A stretch of DNA of 64,000 bases from Aphidius gifuensis (taxonomy: Eukaryota; Arthropoda; Insecta; Hymenoptera; Braconidae): positions 10,857,446-10,921,445 of the forward strand of contig NC_057788.1 in the NCBI RefSeq assembly GCF_014905175.1, given 5' to 3'. The notes under the pieces are model-generated. The model was not told the DNA's origin and made no database searches. It was given only the letters and a program-made list of their open reading frames with translations. This document shows, one piece after another, positions 1 to 12,139 of the stretch (its first letter is position 1; each line of letters opens with the position of its first letter). Position numbers and translations under genes: made by a program.

Positions 1-2090
1 TATAATTTTTAGTGTCTATTTTTTATTGATGACCAAAAATAGAAATCTTTCTTCGTGTTAAACCATGTGAACGTAAATTAATTATTACGAGGTCAATATT
101 CAAATGAAAAAGTATTTTCTCGTATTAATTTTTTTTAATTATTGTAGTTTTTTAAAAACATTATCTAGATTTTTTATAAATCTATAATAATTAAAGATTA
201 AAAATATAGTAAAATTATATATAAATATTAAGATAATTTGTCAAAAATTTCTAAGATATTTCTAATTGAAAAAAATAGCCAGAACTAAGAATATTGAATA
301 ATTTTTAATCGAGCTTTTATCATTTGAATCCTTGACAGAAAAAAAAAGCTTTTAAACTTTTTTTAAAATAATTTATTTAAATTTTTTTTGAAAATAAATA
401 TTATTTTGTCTGTTATCAATTGATAAGAAACATAAATAAAAATTTTACACATAAAAATTCCACGTTGCAGTACTTTGTTCCCTTTTTTTCTATATAAAAT
501 TTTTCACCCCTTTTTTTTTATTCTATACCCACACTTCTTATAGATTTTATTTTTAAAGTTTTGATTGGGCGATGACGCGTTAGTTTTAAAAAAAAAAAAA
601 AATTGGTTTATGAAAGTGCACCCCATATGTAACATTGGCCTCAGAAAGAATACAACCCCCAACTATTTTAAAAAATAAACAGAATCGAACCCTTTTGCTA
701 ATTCAACTAAAAAACGAGGGGACCAAATGTAAAAGGACCGTATACGTATAAAGTGTGGAACATTGAGAAAGGGTAAAGAGATTTTCTCTAGCTCTCTTTA
801 GTTTTTCGTTTCATTTTATTGTTCGTATAATTTTTATTATTACTAGATCTATTGAAACTTTTGAGTTTTAAGTTCCCCGAATTTTTTTTTAAAACATTTA
901 CACGATTTGTTGGACTGCTGTCAAAACAGAGAAATTCGATCGTGCTGCATGATTTGAAAATACATAGAAAAATTCATGGATTACAGTAATAATTTTTCAT
1001 ATTATTAAAATATAAAAAATATAAAAATTCAAAATGATATATCATTATATATTTGTATCAATATATTTTATCTCTAATTTTATATCTAACTTTGGTAAAG
1101 TATTATTCATAAAACAGCATGCTGTATATTTCAAAAGAACTTGATAGTATTTTTTTTGTTCATTCAACTCTTTTTATTTATTTTTCTTTTTTTATTCTAT
1201 ATACTGGATATAGTTGGAGGCTTTTATAATAGATCAATAAAATTTAAAAGTAGCCTAAACAATTCATACTGCTCAAATAATCTCCAACAACTCAGTCGGC
1301 ATTAAATTTCACTTATATAAATGATAATTTTTTTACTTATTATTATTGTTATCAATTTTTTTTTTTTTTTCATTATTTTGTTGATGGCTTCTAGTCTACT
1401 GAATTAGTTCTAGGGGGCATTGAAAAATTTTCGTCCACGAATAGCTTGAAAATTCGAAACGTTTCTATTATTGGTTAATCATGTGATCAAAATACACTTA
1501 ACATAATGTCAAGCCAAGTGTCGATTTTTAGACTTTTTTATTCATTTTTTTTCATCTTTGTTTTTCATCGTTTATTTAGCGATACTACCTTCAAGTATAA
1601 AAGCTGAATGCATTGAATTTTAGCACTGACCTCCGTCACTGCATACTTGAATTTATCCTCTCTCGTTCACATTGTTTTTAGATAGTCACATCATTGCTAA
1701 GACGAACAATCGAACATCTATTTTTTACCACAGAAAAACATTGGCAGTCTAATGATTTCGAAATGCACAACTATATGACAATTGCAATTCTTTTATATAG
1801 TTTATCTTAAACGGATACAACTCTCGCAACGAATCAATTAAATTTAGAATATTTTTTAAATTTCTATGATTCCAAATGATTTGGCATCGTTTAGAGATGC
1901 CACAATTTAATTTAACAACGCAATAAAAAATACAAAAAAAAAATAGAATGTTGATTTAAAAAAAGTCCAGAAATGGAATAGATTTTAGAGTCTCTAATTT
2001 TTTTATACAGGCAGGAGGGAACAATTTTTTTTGCATCTAATAGTTTAATATATTTCTAACACTGAATTCCTTTTTTTTTATCTAAAATTG

Positions 2091-2108
2091 TCGAAACGAT
2101 CGTTTCGA
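2091..2108. repeat. 18-base perfect palindrome
   Basis: TCGAAACGATCGTTTCGA equals its own reverse complement. It contains three CpG dinucleotides in an otherwise CpG-poor AT-rich stretch. It could be a binding site for a dimeric protein or a chance palindrome; no neighbouring gene helps decide. Confidence 0.9.
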
Positions 2109-4897
2109 GGTTTTTATAAAAATTGCTTAATAATTTTCTTAACTACGTTGATGAAATAAAACACCCAGCGATCATTTCTCAAGACTTAGAATTGTTATTA
2201 CACGATAATTTTTGTTGCTTTGTATTTAACATTAATTTTCTTCATTTATTCATTTATTTATTATGCAAATTTTAAATACTTTGGATACACCATTGTCTGA
2301 TAATTATTATTCAAAAAAATATCAAATATATTTGTAAACTTTTTAAACATGTCATTGAAATGATATTAAAAAATATTTTTTAAATAATTTTACATGTATT
2401 TGATCTTGAAAAGAAAAATGTTCATAAGACTTTTTCAATAAATAATACATTTTTATTTATTTTTTTAAAATTGGAAAATAATATTTTGACGATTTTATTT
2501 CCAAGACAATTTTAAATTTTTATTGAAGTCTTTTTCTTGTATTTAAATGATATAAACAAAAGCGTTTATCAATCAGAGTAATTGCAAGAAAAAAAAAAAA
2601 CAAATCGTCGTCAATAGGCTGATTAATTATAGAATAAAATGGTGAATACTATAAATAATCTTATTTGTATGGTGTAACTATACATGTTTTTAGATCTCCG
2701 TTATTTCTGTGAATGTTTATTTAAGAAGTGCCACAAAGTGCTACGGTTGAGTTATCTTGGCTAGCGTCACCAAGAAAATGCATCCATCCATGCCATGAAT
2801 ATGAATGTGTGTTAGTTTCAAAACAGCCGGTTATAAGGTTAATCGGTCATATAAAAACTGGGGTGTATTGACTGGGTTAGTATTGGCATATATAAACATT
2901 TGCTGTTAAATTCCATAGTCGTAATAATAAATAATAATAAAAAATTGAAAAAAAAATATATATATCCATTTATTTATTTAATATGAATGTTAATAAAAAA
3001 AAAAAAAAAACCCACCGATTTACAAAAAAAAAAAAAGCCAAATCAATTATTCAAATTAAATTTTGAAGTTAATAAAAAAAAAATACATAATTTTTTTTTA
3101 AATGCTAAATTTATAAAAATAATTTAATTTTTTTTTTCTTTTTGTATATGTTAATTTTATTTACATAAACAAGTACATGATACAAATTTCACAATTTATC
3201 TTGCCACAGATTCTTTTTCTAAATTTTGATCAACAGATATTTGGCAATGTCAAGTAACTAAGATAAATTCAATTGCCAGAATTCGATTAGTATATTGAGA
3301 AAAAAATAAATTGAAAAAAAATATTATCTCTACAGGATACAGATCAATAATATACCAATTTTAAAAACAATTTATATTATTGCAAATTGTATTTTAAAAA
3401 ATGAGTAATATTTTTTCGATTTTTCTATTTTTAACATAATAAGAATGTGAAACTTATTCAACTGAATTGTGAATGATGCTCAATATGTAGTTTACTTTAA
3501 TCAATATTTATATAGATGAAAAAAAAAAAAAAAAATTAACTACAGTGCAGCTGGAGAAGGGCTCGAATCAGCAAAAGTTGATTCATTCTGCGAGTAAATT
3601 TTTGTCAAGTCGGTATTCTGATGGAGCGAAAAATTAGAACTGCATTCCACAAGAGTAGGTTGTGAGTCTCTCCCTCTCTTGTATCAGAGGGTAAGAGGCA
3701 CGTTAAAAAAAATAATAAAATAATAAAATAAGAGAAGCAACAAGCTTAATGCGTTGAAGCGAGTGGCCGTTGGCCCCGCGCCGATTTCTAAATGGCTGAA
3801 ATTAATAAAAAGTTGAAGAACGATAAATTAGACCGGCGGCGGCACCGTGATGCGAGAAAAAGGAGTCCATTTCTTTACTCCTTCAATTCATTCGTTTTTA
3901 AAATTAAAACAAGCTAAGTCCTTATGCAGAGTGCAGTAGGCGATAATAAGTTTTAAATATACAACCTTCAAATTCTCTATACGTATTTATAAATTTTTAT
4001 ATTTTGACAGTCATCAAGACAAAAATACTATTCAAATCGATTTGTTAATAAAAAAAAAAAAAAAAAAGACTAGTCTAGATAATAAAAATCAATATACCAA
4101 AGTATATTTTGAAATTGATATATAAATTAATTTGAAAAATAAAAATAAAATAATTAATTTTAAATTGAAATTTTGTGTTATAAAGAAAAATAATTTTTAC
4201 ATTTGAGTTTGAGAATCAATATTTAATTTGAAATTAAATTTCCAATATTTTATTAAAAATATTGAATTGTCAAAAAAGATAAATTTCAATTGATCTTAAA
4301 AAATCTTGAAATAAATAAAGACGTTAGTTTTTTTTTTTATCGAAGTATATTTATAAATTTGAATATAAAATATTTTTTTATTTTATTTTCTATAAATATA
4401 CATATAATCAACGAAGCAGAAAGGCATCACAATATTGTCGGAAGAGTAAGAGGCAAACTGAGACAAGAAACGAGTGCGAGATGCGTTGTTCATGATAAGG
4501 TAAAGGCTTTTTAAAAGTTCTGATCGTTCTGATGCTCCTCCCAGAAAAAACTACATTTCCGAGTTTCATTCATTCTTATATGTTAAACAATTAACGCCTC
4601 TTTTTGTGAAAAAAAAAATAAATAAATATCCCACGTATATAAATTCAGTCCAAAATCAGTAAACAAGAAACGAAAAAATTGATGTGATTTTATGAGGATT
4701 AACCAAACAACGAGTCACATTTATTGGCTCGTGTGAACACGCTTAATTTTTTTCATTAGCATTATATTCTTGACATTTTTATATTTAAAAAATTTAGAGT
4801 AAAACATGAATTAAAGTGTAAGTATTAAAAATTTTTTACTTGTCAATTTTATACATTTTACTCAAATTTAAATTCAGAATATATATTGGCTGTACTT

Positions 4898-4930
4898 TGC
4901 AAAGTCCATTGAAGTTCAATGGACTTTGCA
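4898..4930. repeat. 33-base hairpin with 16-base perfect arms
   Basis: Arm 4898-4913 (TGCAAAGTCCATTGAA) is exactly reverse-complemented by 4915-4930, with a single G between. The arms are about 40% GC in an AT-rich region. With one base between the arms it would extrude as a cruciform rather than form a normal RNA stem-loop. It may be the collapsed end of a transposon. Confidence 0.9.
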
Positions 4931-5509
4931 TCAAATAAATATTTCCACTTCATCATACTGACAATAATGTTGAATTAGTTAAAGTAAATCACTTTGATTG
5001 AGATAATTTTTATCCAATAAACTTGAAGCTTTTCATCTATTAAAAATATGTAATTATATTTATTAACATAACAGCTCTTATTTATTTTTTAATCAACTCC
5101 TAAAATGACAAGAATTTCGGCTGGAATTCAGACATTTCTTACCGATGGAACGGAATTCGGCAATTGCCCTTCACATTCAATAATATATATGAAAGAAAAA
5201 AAAATAATATCAATTAAATGACGGATATTTTAAAGATCAAAAAATAAAATTTATTTGATTTATTTTAATTTTATATTTGTTTATTGTTTTTGTTAATGAA
5301 TGAAAATAATAAAAAGAAAAAAAAAAAGTTTTTATTTAGTGGTAACTATAAGATTATTGTATATAAAAATTATGTTTGTTAGATTATGCATATGTGAAAG
5401 AGAATAATACGTTTAAGCCCAAAGCGACCAAGCAAGCAACTATACTAATTGGCCACTTTGTTCATTTATTCGATTTATTTAAATTATGGGACAATTGACA
5501 GTAGGCATT

Positions 5510-5640
5510 CTATTTTTTAAATCTCCCCGTTCAACCGCAGATGATTGGATGAGATTGGCGTGAGACACCAGCCCCACAGATTCCCCAGTTGTGGGCTTAA
5601 TCAACTTTGATTGCTGGCCTCCAACTATCACTGTCTCACT
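5510..5640. other. GC-raised island; candidate exon or conserved regulatory element
   Basis: About 45-50% GC against 20-25% around it. On the minus strand, from an AG at 5627-5628 (gagacag), a frame compatible with the phase left by exon 5 stays open for about 48 codons (IVGGQQSKLIKPTTGE, then SVGLVSHANLIQSSAVERGD). However, the acceptor tract is purine-rich, no donor is obvious, and the peptide is not recognised. A noncoding enhancer is equally likely. Confidence 0.3.
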
Positions 5641-5678
5641 CAAACTTTAAACATACATTTATGTATATATGTATAAAA

Positions 5679-5706
5679 GAAATTATTAATATATATTAAT
5701 AATTTC
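5679..5706. repeat. 28-base perfect AT palindrome
   Basis: Starts GAAATTATTAAT and is symmetric about 5692/5693. Only A/T except for the outer G and C, so part of the symmetry is low complexity. All 14 positions pair. Confidence 0.85.
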
Positions 5707-6101
5707 AACTAGCTTTACTTCTTGATTTATCACAAAAGAAAGATTTTTTATTGTATCAAACAATGTACGCCAATTTTAAATATATATGTATAATTTTAAT
5801 ACTTCCTTATTAGTAACAACCAATATGATAAATTGAACTTCTTAGAAATTCATCTAATAACAGTTTAGGAAAGAATATATATTCAATAAATATATAAGAC
5901 ACTAAAAATTATATTGCAAAGATAATTAAAATGAAAAAAAAAAAGTTATGATTAATTTTTTTCATGATTCCCATAATCATGTTGGTAGGCGGATATTTCA
6001 ATAAAGGGGAGAATTTGTTGGCTTTAAATATTCGTCACTAAAATATTTTTTTAATTTTTAGAAAATAATAATAATTGTAAATATTATTTTTGCAAACTTA
6101 C

Positions 6102-6165
6102 CAGATACCTTTGGATCCGTTGTTTCCATTTTGACAGACGAAAGATTGACTATTGACGGAGTTAA
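6102..6165 (-). CDS. Internal exon 5: 64-base micro-exon
   Basis: This 64-base exon is framed by the acceptor gatttcag and the strong donor gtaagttt. It starts in phase 0, exactly as exon 4 requires, and reads LTPSIVNLSSVKMETTDPKV then S, ending one base into the next codon. VKMETTD resembles a sumoylation consensus (hydrophobic-Lys-x-Glu at VKME), which is common in transcription factors; that role is inferred. The next exon must begin with two bases completing the codon. I found no secure partner in 1-6101. The exon is short, so chance splice sites remain possible, but the phase and clean frame support it. Confidence 0.72.
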
Positions 6166-7199
6166 CTGAAATCAAATTTAAACAAAAATAATAATTTATT
6201 TTTAAATTGATATAGAAAAATAATTTATTATTTATATATACTGCGTGTGATGGAATGAAAAAAAAAACTAAAAATAATTGTCATTGTTAATTCATTGAGT
6301 GTCAAAGATTTCCGGTTTTCATAAAAGCGTAAAAGTTTTAAGGTAATAATATTATTTAGCAAAAAAAAAAAAATACTACTGTAATGTTGTATACTGTCAC
6401 GGTTTGTCGTTGAACGGATCAGTGACCTTGCTTTTAAGCGTACAATGACATTCTTGATGGCATCGAATATTTAAACGAACTTCCGGTTAATCGACAAGCC
6501 CTCACGTTTTCTTTCTTTCTCTGCTTCTCTACATTATTATTTTTTTTTTTTTTATTTCTTTTGATATCTTCGATAAAAAAAACCGACTGCTAAGTGACCC
6601 CATGACTCGCACATAAAAACATTTATTTTAAGACATTGAAATAATTGAAATTTCATTTTCAAACTAATTGACATGGCAAGTTAATGATCCCGTTCAAAGT
6701 TTTATAAAAAAAAATATATATTTTTTTCTTTTTTTCCTCTGTATTATCCACAAATATTAATATCATTTTTACAGTTAAATAACCATGACGGATATATATA
6801 ATTTGAAAAAAGAAAAAAAAAAAAAATACGCAGCCTTAGAAAACACAATGAAATTATTCGTGAATCCTCTACGATTTCAGAAGCCTTACATACAATTCTT
6901 TAGATACAATATACTTGACGTCAAAATTTATGTAAAAGGTCAAATTGTAACATTACATACGTACTTACAACTTATAGATCTCTATTAAATATATTTTTAT
7001 GAAAAAAAAAATATTATTTCAAGACATATTCAAAGAAAGAAAGAAAGTAAATGAAGACTATGTTATTTTAATTTTTAAGAACTTTTTTTTTTTTTATCTT
7101 TCTTTGTTGACATATGGATGCGATTAAAGATTCATAGATTCTGAGTGCATTCATAATTTGCATATACATATATATATATAGCATAGAGTTTGTATTGAA

Positions 7200-7390
7200 T
7201 AAGGGTGGGTGGGTGGGTAAATATAGAAGAGAGAGAGGAAAGGAGGGCCCAATGCAATAAGTTGACGTTATGACTAAGGTGGGGGCGCCATGAACGCCAT
7301 GGGGCCCGCAAGCAAAGTCTGCAAGAAAAGTTGGGGGGCGCGGACTCTTGGCGTCCTAACGTTAGGGTATATGAGAAAACAATAGAGCTG
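7200..7390. promoter_or_regulatory. GC-rich intronic island, possible regulatory element
   Basis: A sharp GC rise with CpGs (ggggcgcc, gggcccgc, ggcgcgg) inside an AT-rich intron. It has no long frame in common with the gene. A good minus-strand acceptor (cttttcttgcag, about 7320) would open only 14 codons before TAG. I read it as likely regulatory DNA, with an alternative terminal exon as second choice. Confidence 0.4.
7203..7217 (+). other. G-quadruplex motif (GGGT)3GGG
   Basis: Four G3 runs separated by single T loops. This is the shortest-loop class, known to fold into very stable parallel quadruplexes. It lies on the strand opposite the gene's mRNA, so the transcript carries the C-rich complement. 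Confidence 0.9.
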
Positions 7391-8940
7391 ATTTGCAAAC
7401 AATAGAATAACGTTAAGAGTCGAGTATTATACCCGTTGCTCGTTACTTTTTTTTTTATATATATTTATATATATTTTTTTTCACTGTGTGTGCTGTAATG
7501 CTGGAGTACGTATACTGACTGCCACAAGAGCATATGCTCATTAATATTCAAAGGCGAAAAGTAATGTAAACGACATAACAAAAATCGGAAGAATAATTTC
7601 AATTCTTTTCACTGGAATAACAACCAACAAAAAAATAATATTTAAAAAAAATTTAATAATAAAGAGGGAGGGAAATATCCCCCTCTTGAGACTTACAAGT
7701 TCCATTGGTCTTTATGTATATACTTTTGCATATTTGTCATTTTTTTTTTTTTTTCATATATTTTTATATTTTTGTAGTTCGTTGAGCCCGAGCTAATATT
7801 TATTCATACACAATATAGTATGTCGAGTTGCAAGAATATATTTACAAGAGTTTGAGAAAAATATATAATTTTTTTTATAATAATTTACTTTGTTGTTGAA
7901 ATAAATGAAAATATTATTTTCAATTGTAATATAGTGCTGCTTTTGATATAGTTTAATTGATGAAAAATATAAATTTTTATTTATAAATTATTTCAAGGTA
8001 AACATATGACCAATGAAAAATTTTTTTTTCAGTGTGGGGACGAGTCCTGTTACCCGAGTTCGTTAAGATTAACTACTATCCGATGAAAATCTAATTCGCT
8101 ATGAACGATTAACAAAGAAACAATGGTTTAACAAATGGAAAAAAAAAAAAATCTATACAGGCGTGTCTAATTTATGATTAGGTATATATAACTTTGATAA
8201 TTCGTTTCTCGTCAAACTTGCTATTTTTATTTTATTTACAAAGTTAAATTTTTTATTTATTTATTTTATTTATTAATTTTTTTTTTTCGCCTTCTTTAAC
8301 ATTTTATACTAATCGAGTTATAATAATTTTTTTCCATTTCAAACTGCGATGCGAATTTATTGTAATTGAAAAAAAAATTTAATTCATGCACTATGTATAC
8401 AAACTTTTAAAATATAAAAATAAATTAATGTCAAGTGCGATAAATACATGCAAAATAAATTTTTTATTTGATAAAATGATTGTAAAGTTTTTTAAAAAAA
8501 TTATATAATAAAGTTAAAAATCAAATATAAATTAGAATTTTTTTTTGTCGTCATTTCGAGAATAAGGTTATTTCACTTTCAAAAATAATTAATTGAATGT
8601 AAAATCTCAAAGCACAATGACAGTTTAAAATTCTAGTGAAAAATAATTTTTGATTTCGAAATATATATATTAAAAAGAGAACAAATTCATAGTAATTTCA
8701 ATTATTTTTGTGAAAGCATTTAATATATATAAATGAATAATATAGGTCAGTGCATTATCATGTGTTAAAGTTGCCAAGTTTAATATTAATTATTTTAAAT
8801 TTGAGAAAGTTGAAAAAAAATTTAAATGATAATTATTTAATATAGACTGTAACATTATAAAGTGAGAACAATAGTTTAAAGAAATAAATTATTTTTAACC
8901 TTTAAACTTGAAAATAAAAAATAAATAATTTTTTTTTTAC

Positions 8941-9305
8941 CTTTGATTCTTCAGACTCTTCTCTATTGGTATCTTGAGAAAATAAAACATTTCCCATATG
9001 AGCTTGTAGATTTTGCTGTAATAACTGTGCCAATTGTGGATTTTGTAAAAGTGTTGCTGGATTTTGTTGGAGTAATTGAGCGAGGGCGGGATTTTGTACA
9101 AGTATTTGACTTAGTGGTGACTGGTTAAGGGACTGGAGGGAATGAGGAAGACTTGGTAAAATAACATTTGTGATTTGACTTGACTGGGATAAATTACCCG
9201 AAGGATTCTGTTGCCTCCATGGACTTTGGGGTGTATGAGGCGGCGTTGGGGGACTACCTGGGGCCATTGATGATGTGTCCTTTTCTTCCTTCAACTTGAC
9301 TTTTC
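8941..9305 (-). CDS. Internal exon 4: Ser/Pro-rich and Gln/Leu-repeat region
   Basis: This 365-base exon follows the acceptor ttttttgttgcag and ends AAAG before gtaaaa. It reads KVKLKEEKDTSSMAPGSPP, then TPPHTPQSPW, then a Ser/Asn/Leu-rich part, then three imperfect copies of a QNPxLAQLLQQNP-like unit. It closes with NVLFSQDTNREESEESK. Leu/Gln-rich repeats of this kind are common in activation or co-factor arms, including those of Oct-type POU proteins. No zinc finger, homeodomain or POU residues are present. The 7.0 kb intron before it is by far the longest between recognised exons, and an alternative exon could be hidden in it. The phase at the end is 0. Confidence 0.92.
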
Positions 9306-10573
9306 CTGCAACAAAAAATTTGTTTATTAATATTGTTTTTTTTTTTTTTTTTTTTTTTTTGATGAAAATAATTTGGAAAATTTGATGACAAAAGAAGGTA
9401 GAAAAAAATATTTAAAAAGAAAACTTTAATTAAAGCTAGAAATAAAATTTCGTCGTTCAAGAAAAAAAAAAACATTTGTAAGGCCTTATTTTATTGTAAG
9501 TTTCATTAAAATTTATTGAGTGCATGTCACGGGCTTTAAATAACAAAAATTATTTTTCAAATTAATATTTCCCATGTCCATCCATTATACCATAAAAAAA
9601 AAATGATTGATTTGAATTTAGTTTTTTTTTTTTTTTTAATTAATTAAAATATTCCTAAATGAAAAAAAGAAAACTAATCTCAATTTAAGAAAATTTTTTA
9701 ATTTAAATTTGACCAGAATAAAAGAAATAAAAATTTCACGTTGCTTTCAATCTCATTGAGAAAGTAATCATTCAATCAATCGTTACGGTATATAAACATT
9801 TTTTTTTTTTGTGGATAAAAAAAAAAAAAAGCTTAAGAAATCGACACTTATATCATGTTTTTCACTTTGAGAAGATACTCCGATCTGTAAACGGGTCACA
9901 CGGTTATAAAGAAGTATTATTATCATCTCAATTACTATAAGCAATTGATCGTACATTTTTGATGGGGTTGGATTTCAAATTTGCAAAGAAATCGGTTAAC
10001 CCCGGTATGACTAACTCAATTTTTCTTGGGGATTAAATCGAGCATGTACATTTTTTTTTTATTTTGGAGAAATATATATATCGAAAAATAAAAAAAAAAA
10101 ATGAATGCTATTCTCCTTATAGGTACACACGCCAGATTCTCAGGTATATTATTTGTTCTACGGCAGTATTTTACCTGCTTGGATATATGGTTCATGGAGC
10201 TTTGGCATTAGGGTGACGAAAAACAAGCAGGAATAAAAACTTCCTTATAAAAAAAATTTAGAAAAAAAAAAAATTATGAGAAGTGGAATAGAGGGCACAA
10301 GTATATATATAGGATAAGAGCATTTTTTTTTTTCTTTCTTTTTTTCACTGATGAGGGGTTAAAATAGGGTAAGAGTGAGTTAATAGTCGGTAAAACGGTA
10401 ATTCACCCTTTGACCCTGGTTTTTTTGTGCCGTTTCTTCAAGTTTTTTTTTCTCTTTACTTATAAATATAAAAAATGGGATATGAAAAAAAAAAAAAAAT
10501 AAATAAAAGGTTCATCCAATCCTGGGTCTTGGTTATTTATATATATTTCTTCATTTATGAAATTATTTACTTG

Positions 10574-11207
10574 CACGGAGAAAAATTTTCACTGAATATT
10601 ACTATGGTGCCACATTACCATAGAACCATATTATGATTATTAAAAAATTTACTGTCATTTAAAAAAATTGTAGAAAAATTAAAATGTACCATAGCGATTT
10701 TGTCATGAATAGAAAAATTACAACGCATAAGTACAGAAACCAAATAAATAAAATAATCAGTCAAAAGTAATTGCATAGCATATTTTTCTGCTTTGTTTAT
10801 TTCTACTGTTGATGGACAAGATTAAAATGATCCTCTGAATTTACAATGTACCATAGTAATTTTAATAACTGGATGTATACTAACAAATACAATATTTAAA
10901 ATTACAATGGGCCATAGCAAAATTGATGAAGGTCTCATGTGATTTTTGTCGACTGCGCATGACTTGCTTACAAATTGTTAATGTAAAACAAATAATATTT
11001 CTATATGTTGTAATAACTCGTAGGATTTGATGATAAAATTAGGCTTGAAATGACAATATACGAGCGTTTATAAACATAATAAATGCGTTATCGCAAAATT
11101 ACTATGGTACATCAAAGGTCGTACAATAAGTGGCTTTTCAATGAATTGCTATGGCCTGTATTTAATATGATGCTCTAATGGTTCCATTACTGTAACATTG
11201 CTATGGT
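10574..11207. mobile_element. Fold-back element with inverted arrays of an ACCATAG motif
   Basis: A motif of the form AATGTACCATAGTAATTTT occurs as CCATAG at 10617, 10688, 10850 and 10911. It recurs in reverse orientation (CTATGG) at 11102, 11149 and 11201, with one reverse copy also at 10602. The opposite-facing halves suggest a transposon with repeated subterminal motifs. The left edge may be CACGGAGAAAAATTTTC at 10574. I found no matching right terminus or target duplication, so the borders are approximate and the class is unknown. Confidence 0.5.
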
Positions 11208-12102
11208 ATTATATTATTTTACTTGTGCTTTAAAGAACATTAGAAAAAAAAAAATTCTAATGATATAGACTCAGAGATGAAATATAATAAAAAAAATATT
11301 GAAAATAAAGTAAGGGTGAAAATGAGACTCAGTTTGATGACATGCAATTGTTATGCGTAACTGTAGTTTGTGCAGATAGATGAGATGATGTAACGGTTTA
11401 ACACAGTGCATTCGGGAATTTTCAAAAGGTGGAATACATGAATTTATCATTCTCATAGTAACAAAAAGGGTTAACGACCATATTTTTTTGACAAATTTTT
11501 GCATTTGATGAGGGTTTTTTTATTTATTCAAAGTTCAATTTTACAATTTTTGAAGATTAAAAAGATAAGGGACTTTGTGTTAAATATTATCTACTCAAAA
11601 AAGCTCATTGAATTAAGACGAATAATTGTTCAAATAAATGTAAATTACAGAGCTTATTTTTTAATGGAAAATCCCTGTTTTTGGTCGACTCGGTTTTGAG
11701 GTTTAATTGTTTTTATTTACCAATAAATTATTGGAATTTTTTGGTGTAAGATATAAAAATGTAATAAAATTTTTTAACAAAAATTCAAGCATAGAGTAAA
11801 TTTTTTGTGGCCAAAATAAGATTCCAAATTTATAATTTATTCATTGTTATAATAATTACGAAGAATAGAATGTTCTTGTAAATTTTTGAGTAAATATTTT
11901 TTTTATAATTTTGTATTACACTAAAAGAGATTGATCAATCCATCTTTGATCACTGTATGATAATAACTTTTTAAAATTTGAATGAAAATATTATTTAAAA
12001 AAAATTTCAAGTATCTTTTGATCTTTTATTATATTATTTTATTTTTATCTCCAATTCTTTTTTTTTTTTTCTATTAATTTTATAACGTCAAAATTAGTTT
12101 TT

Positions 12103-12139
12103 TGACGTCACTCAATATGTGCTTCCGTTGGAAATTTCC
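12103..12139. promoter_or_regulatory. CRE palindrome beside a kappaB-like palindrome
   Basis: TGACGTCA (12103-12110) matches the full cAMP-response element. GGAAATTTCC (12130-12139) resembles a Rel/NF-kappaB site. Both are short, so chance is a real possibility in 64 kb. Confidence 0.3.

Larger units (their letters stand above)
1..6101. other. Noncoding: likely intron or downstream part of the minus-strand gene
   Basis: AT-rich sequence with many homopolymers. I see no convincing long exon. GC-raised patches at about 2690-2890, 3540-3690, 3740-3880 and 5510-5640 stand out and may be conserved regulatory DNA; the last is also a candidate exon. Three inverted repeats (2091-2108, 4898-4930, 5679-5706) are listed separately. 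Confidence 0.6.
6166..8940 (-). other. Intron 4 of the minus-strand gene (2775 bp)
   Basis: Mostly AT-rich filler with poly-A/T runs. It holds a GC-rich island at 7200-7390 with a G-quadruplex motif. There is also a possible plus-strand acceptor at about 8034 (tttttttttcag) followed by 18 open codons, which I do not annotate as an exon. Confidence 0.7.

Noticed and set aside
3545..3605. Minus-strand mini-exon reading NESTFADSSPSPAAL then stop
   Set aside because: It needs phase 0, but exon 5 leaves phase 1, where it hits a stop at once; the acceptor is also weak.
8943..9128. 61-codon plus-strand frame opposite exon 4
   Set aside because: Antisense shadow of exon 4.
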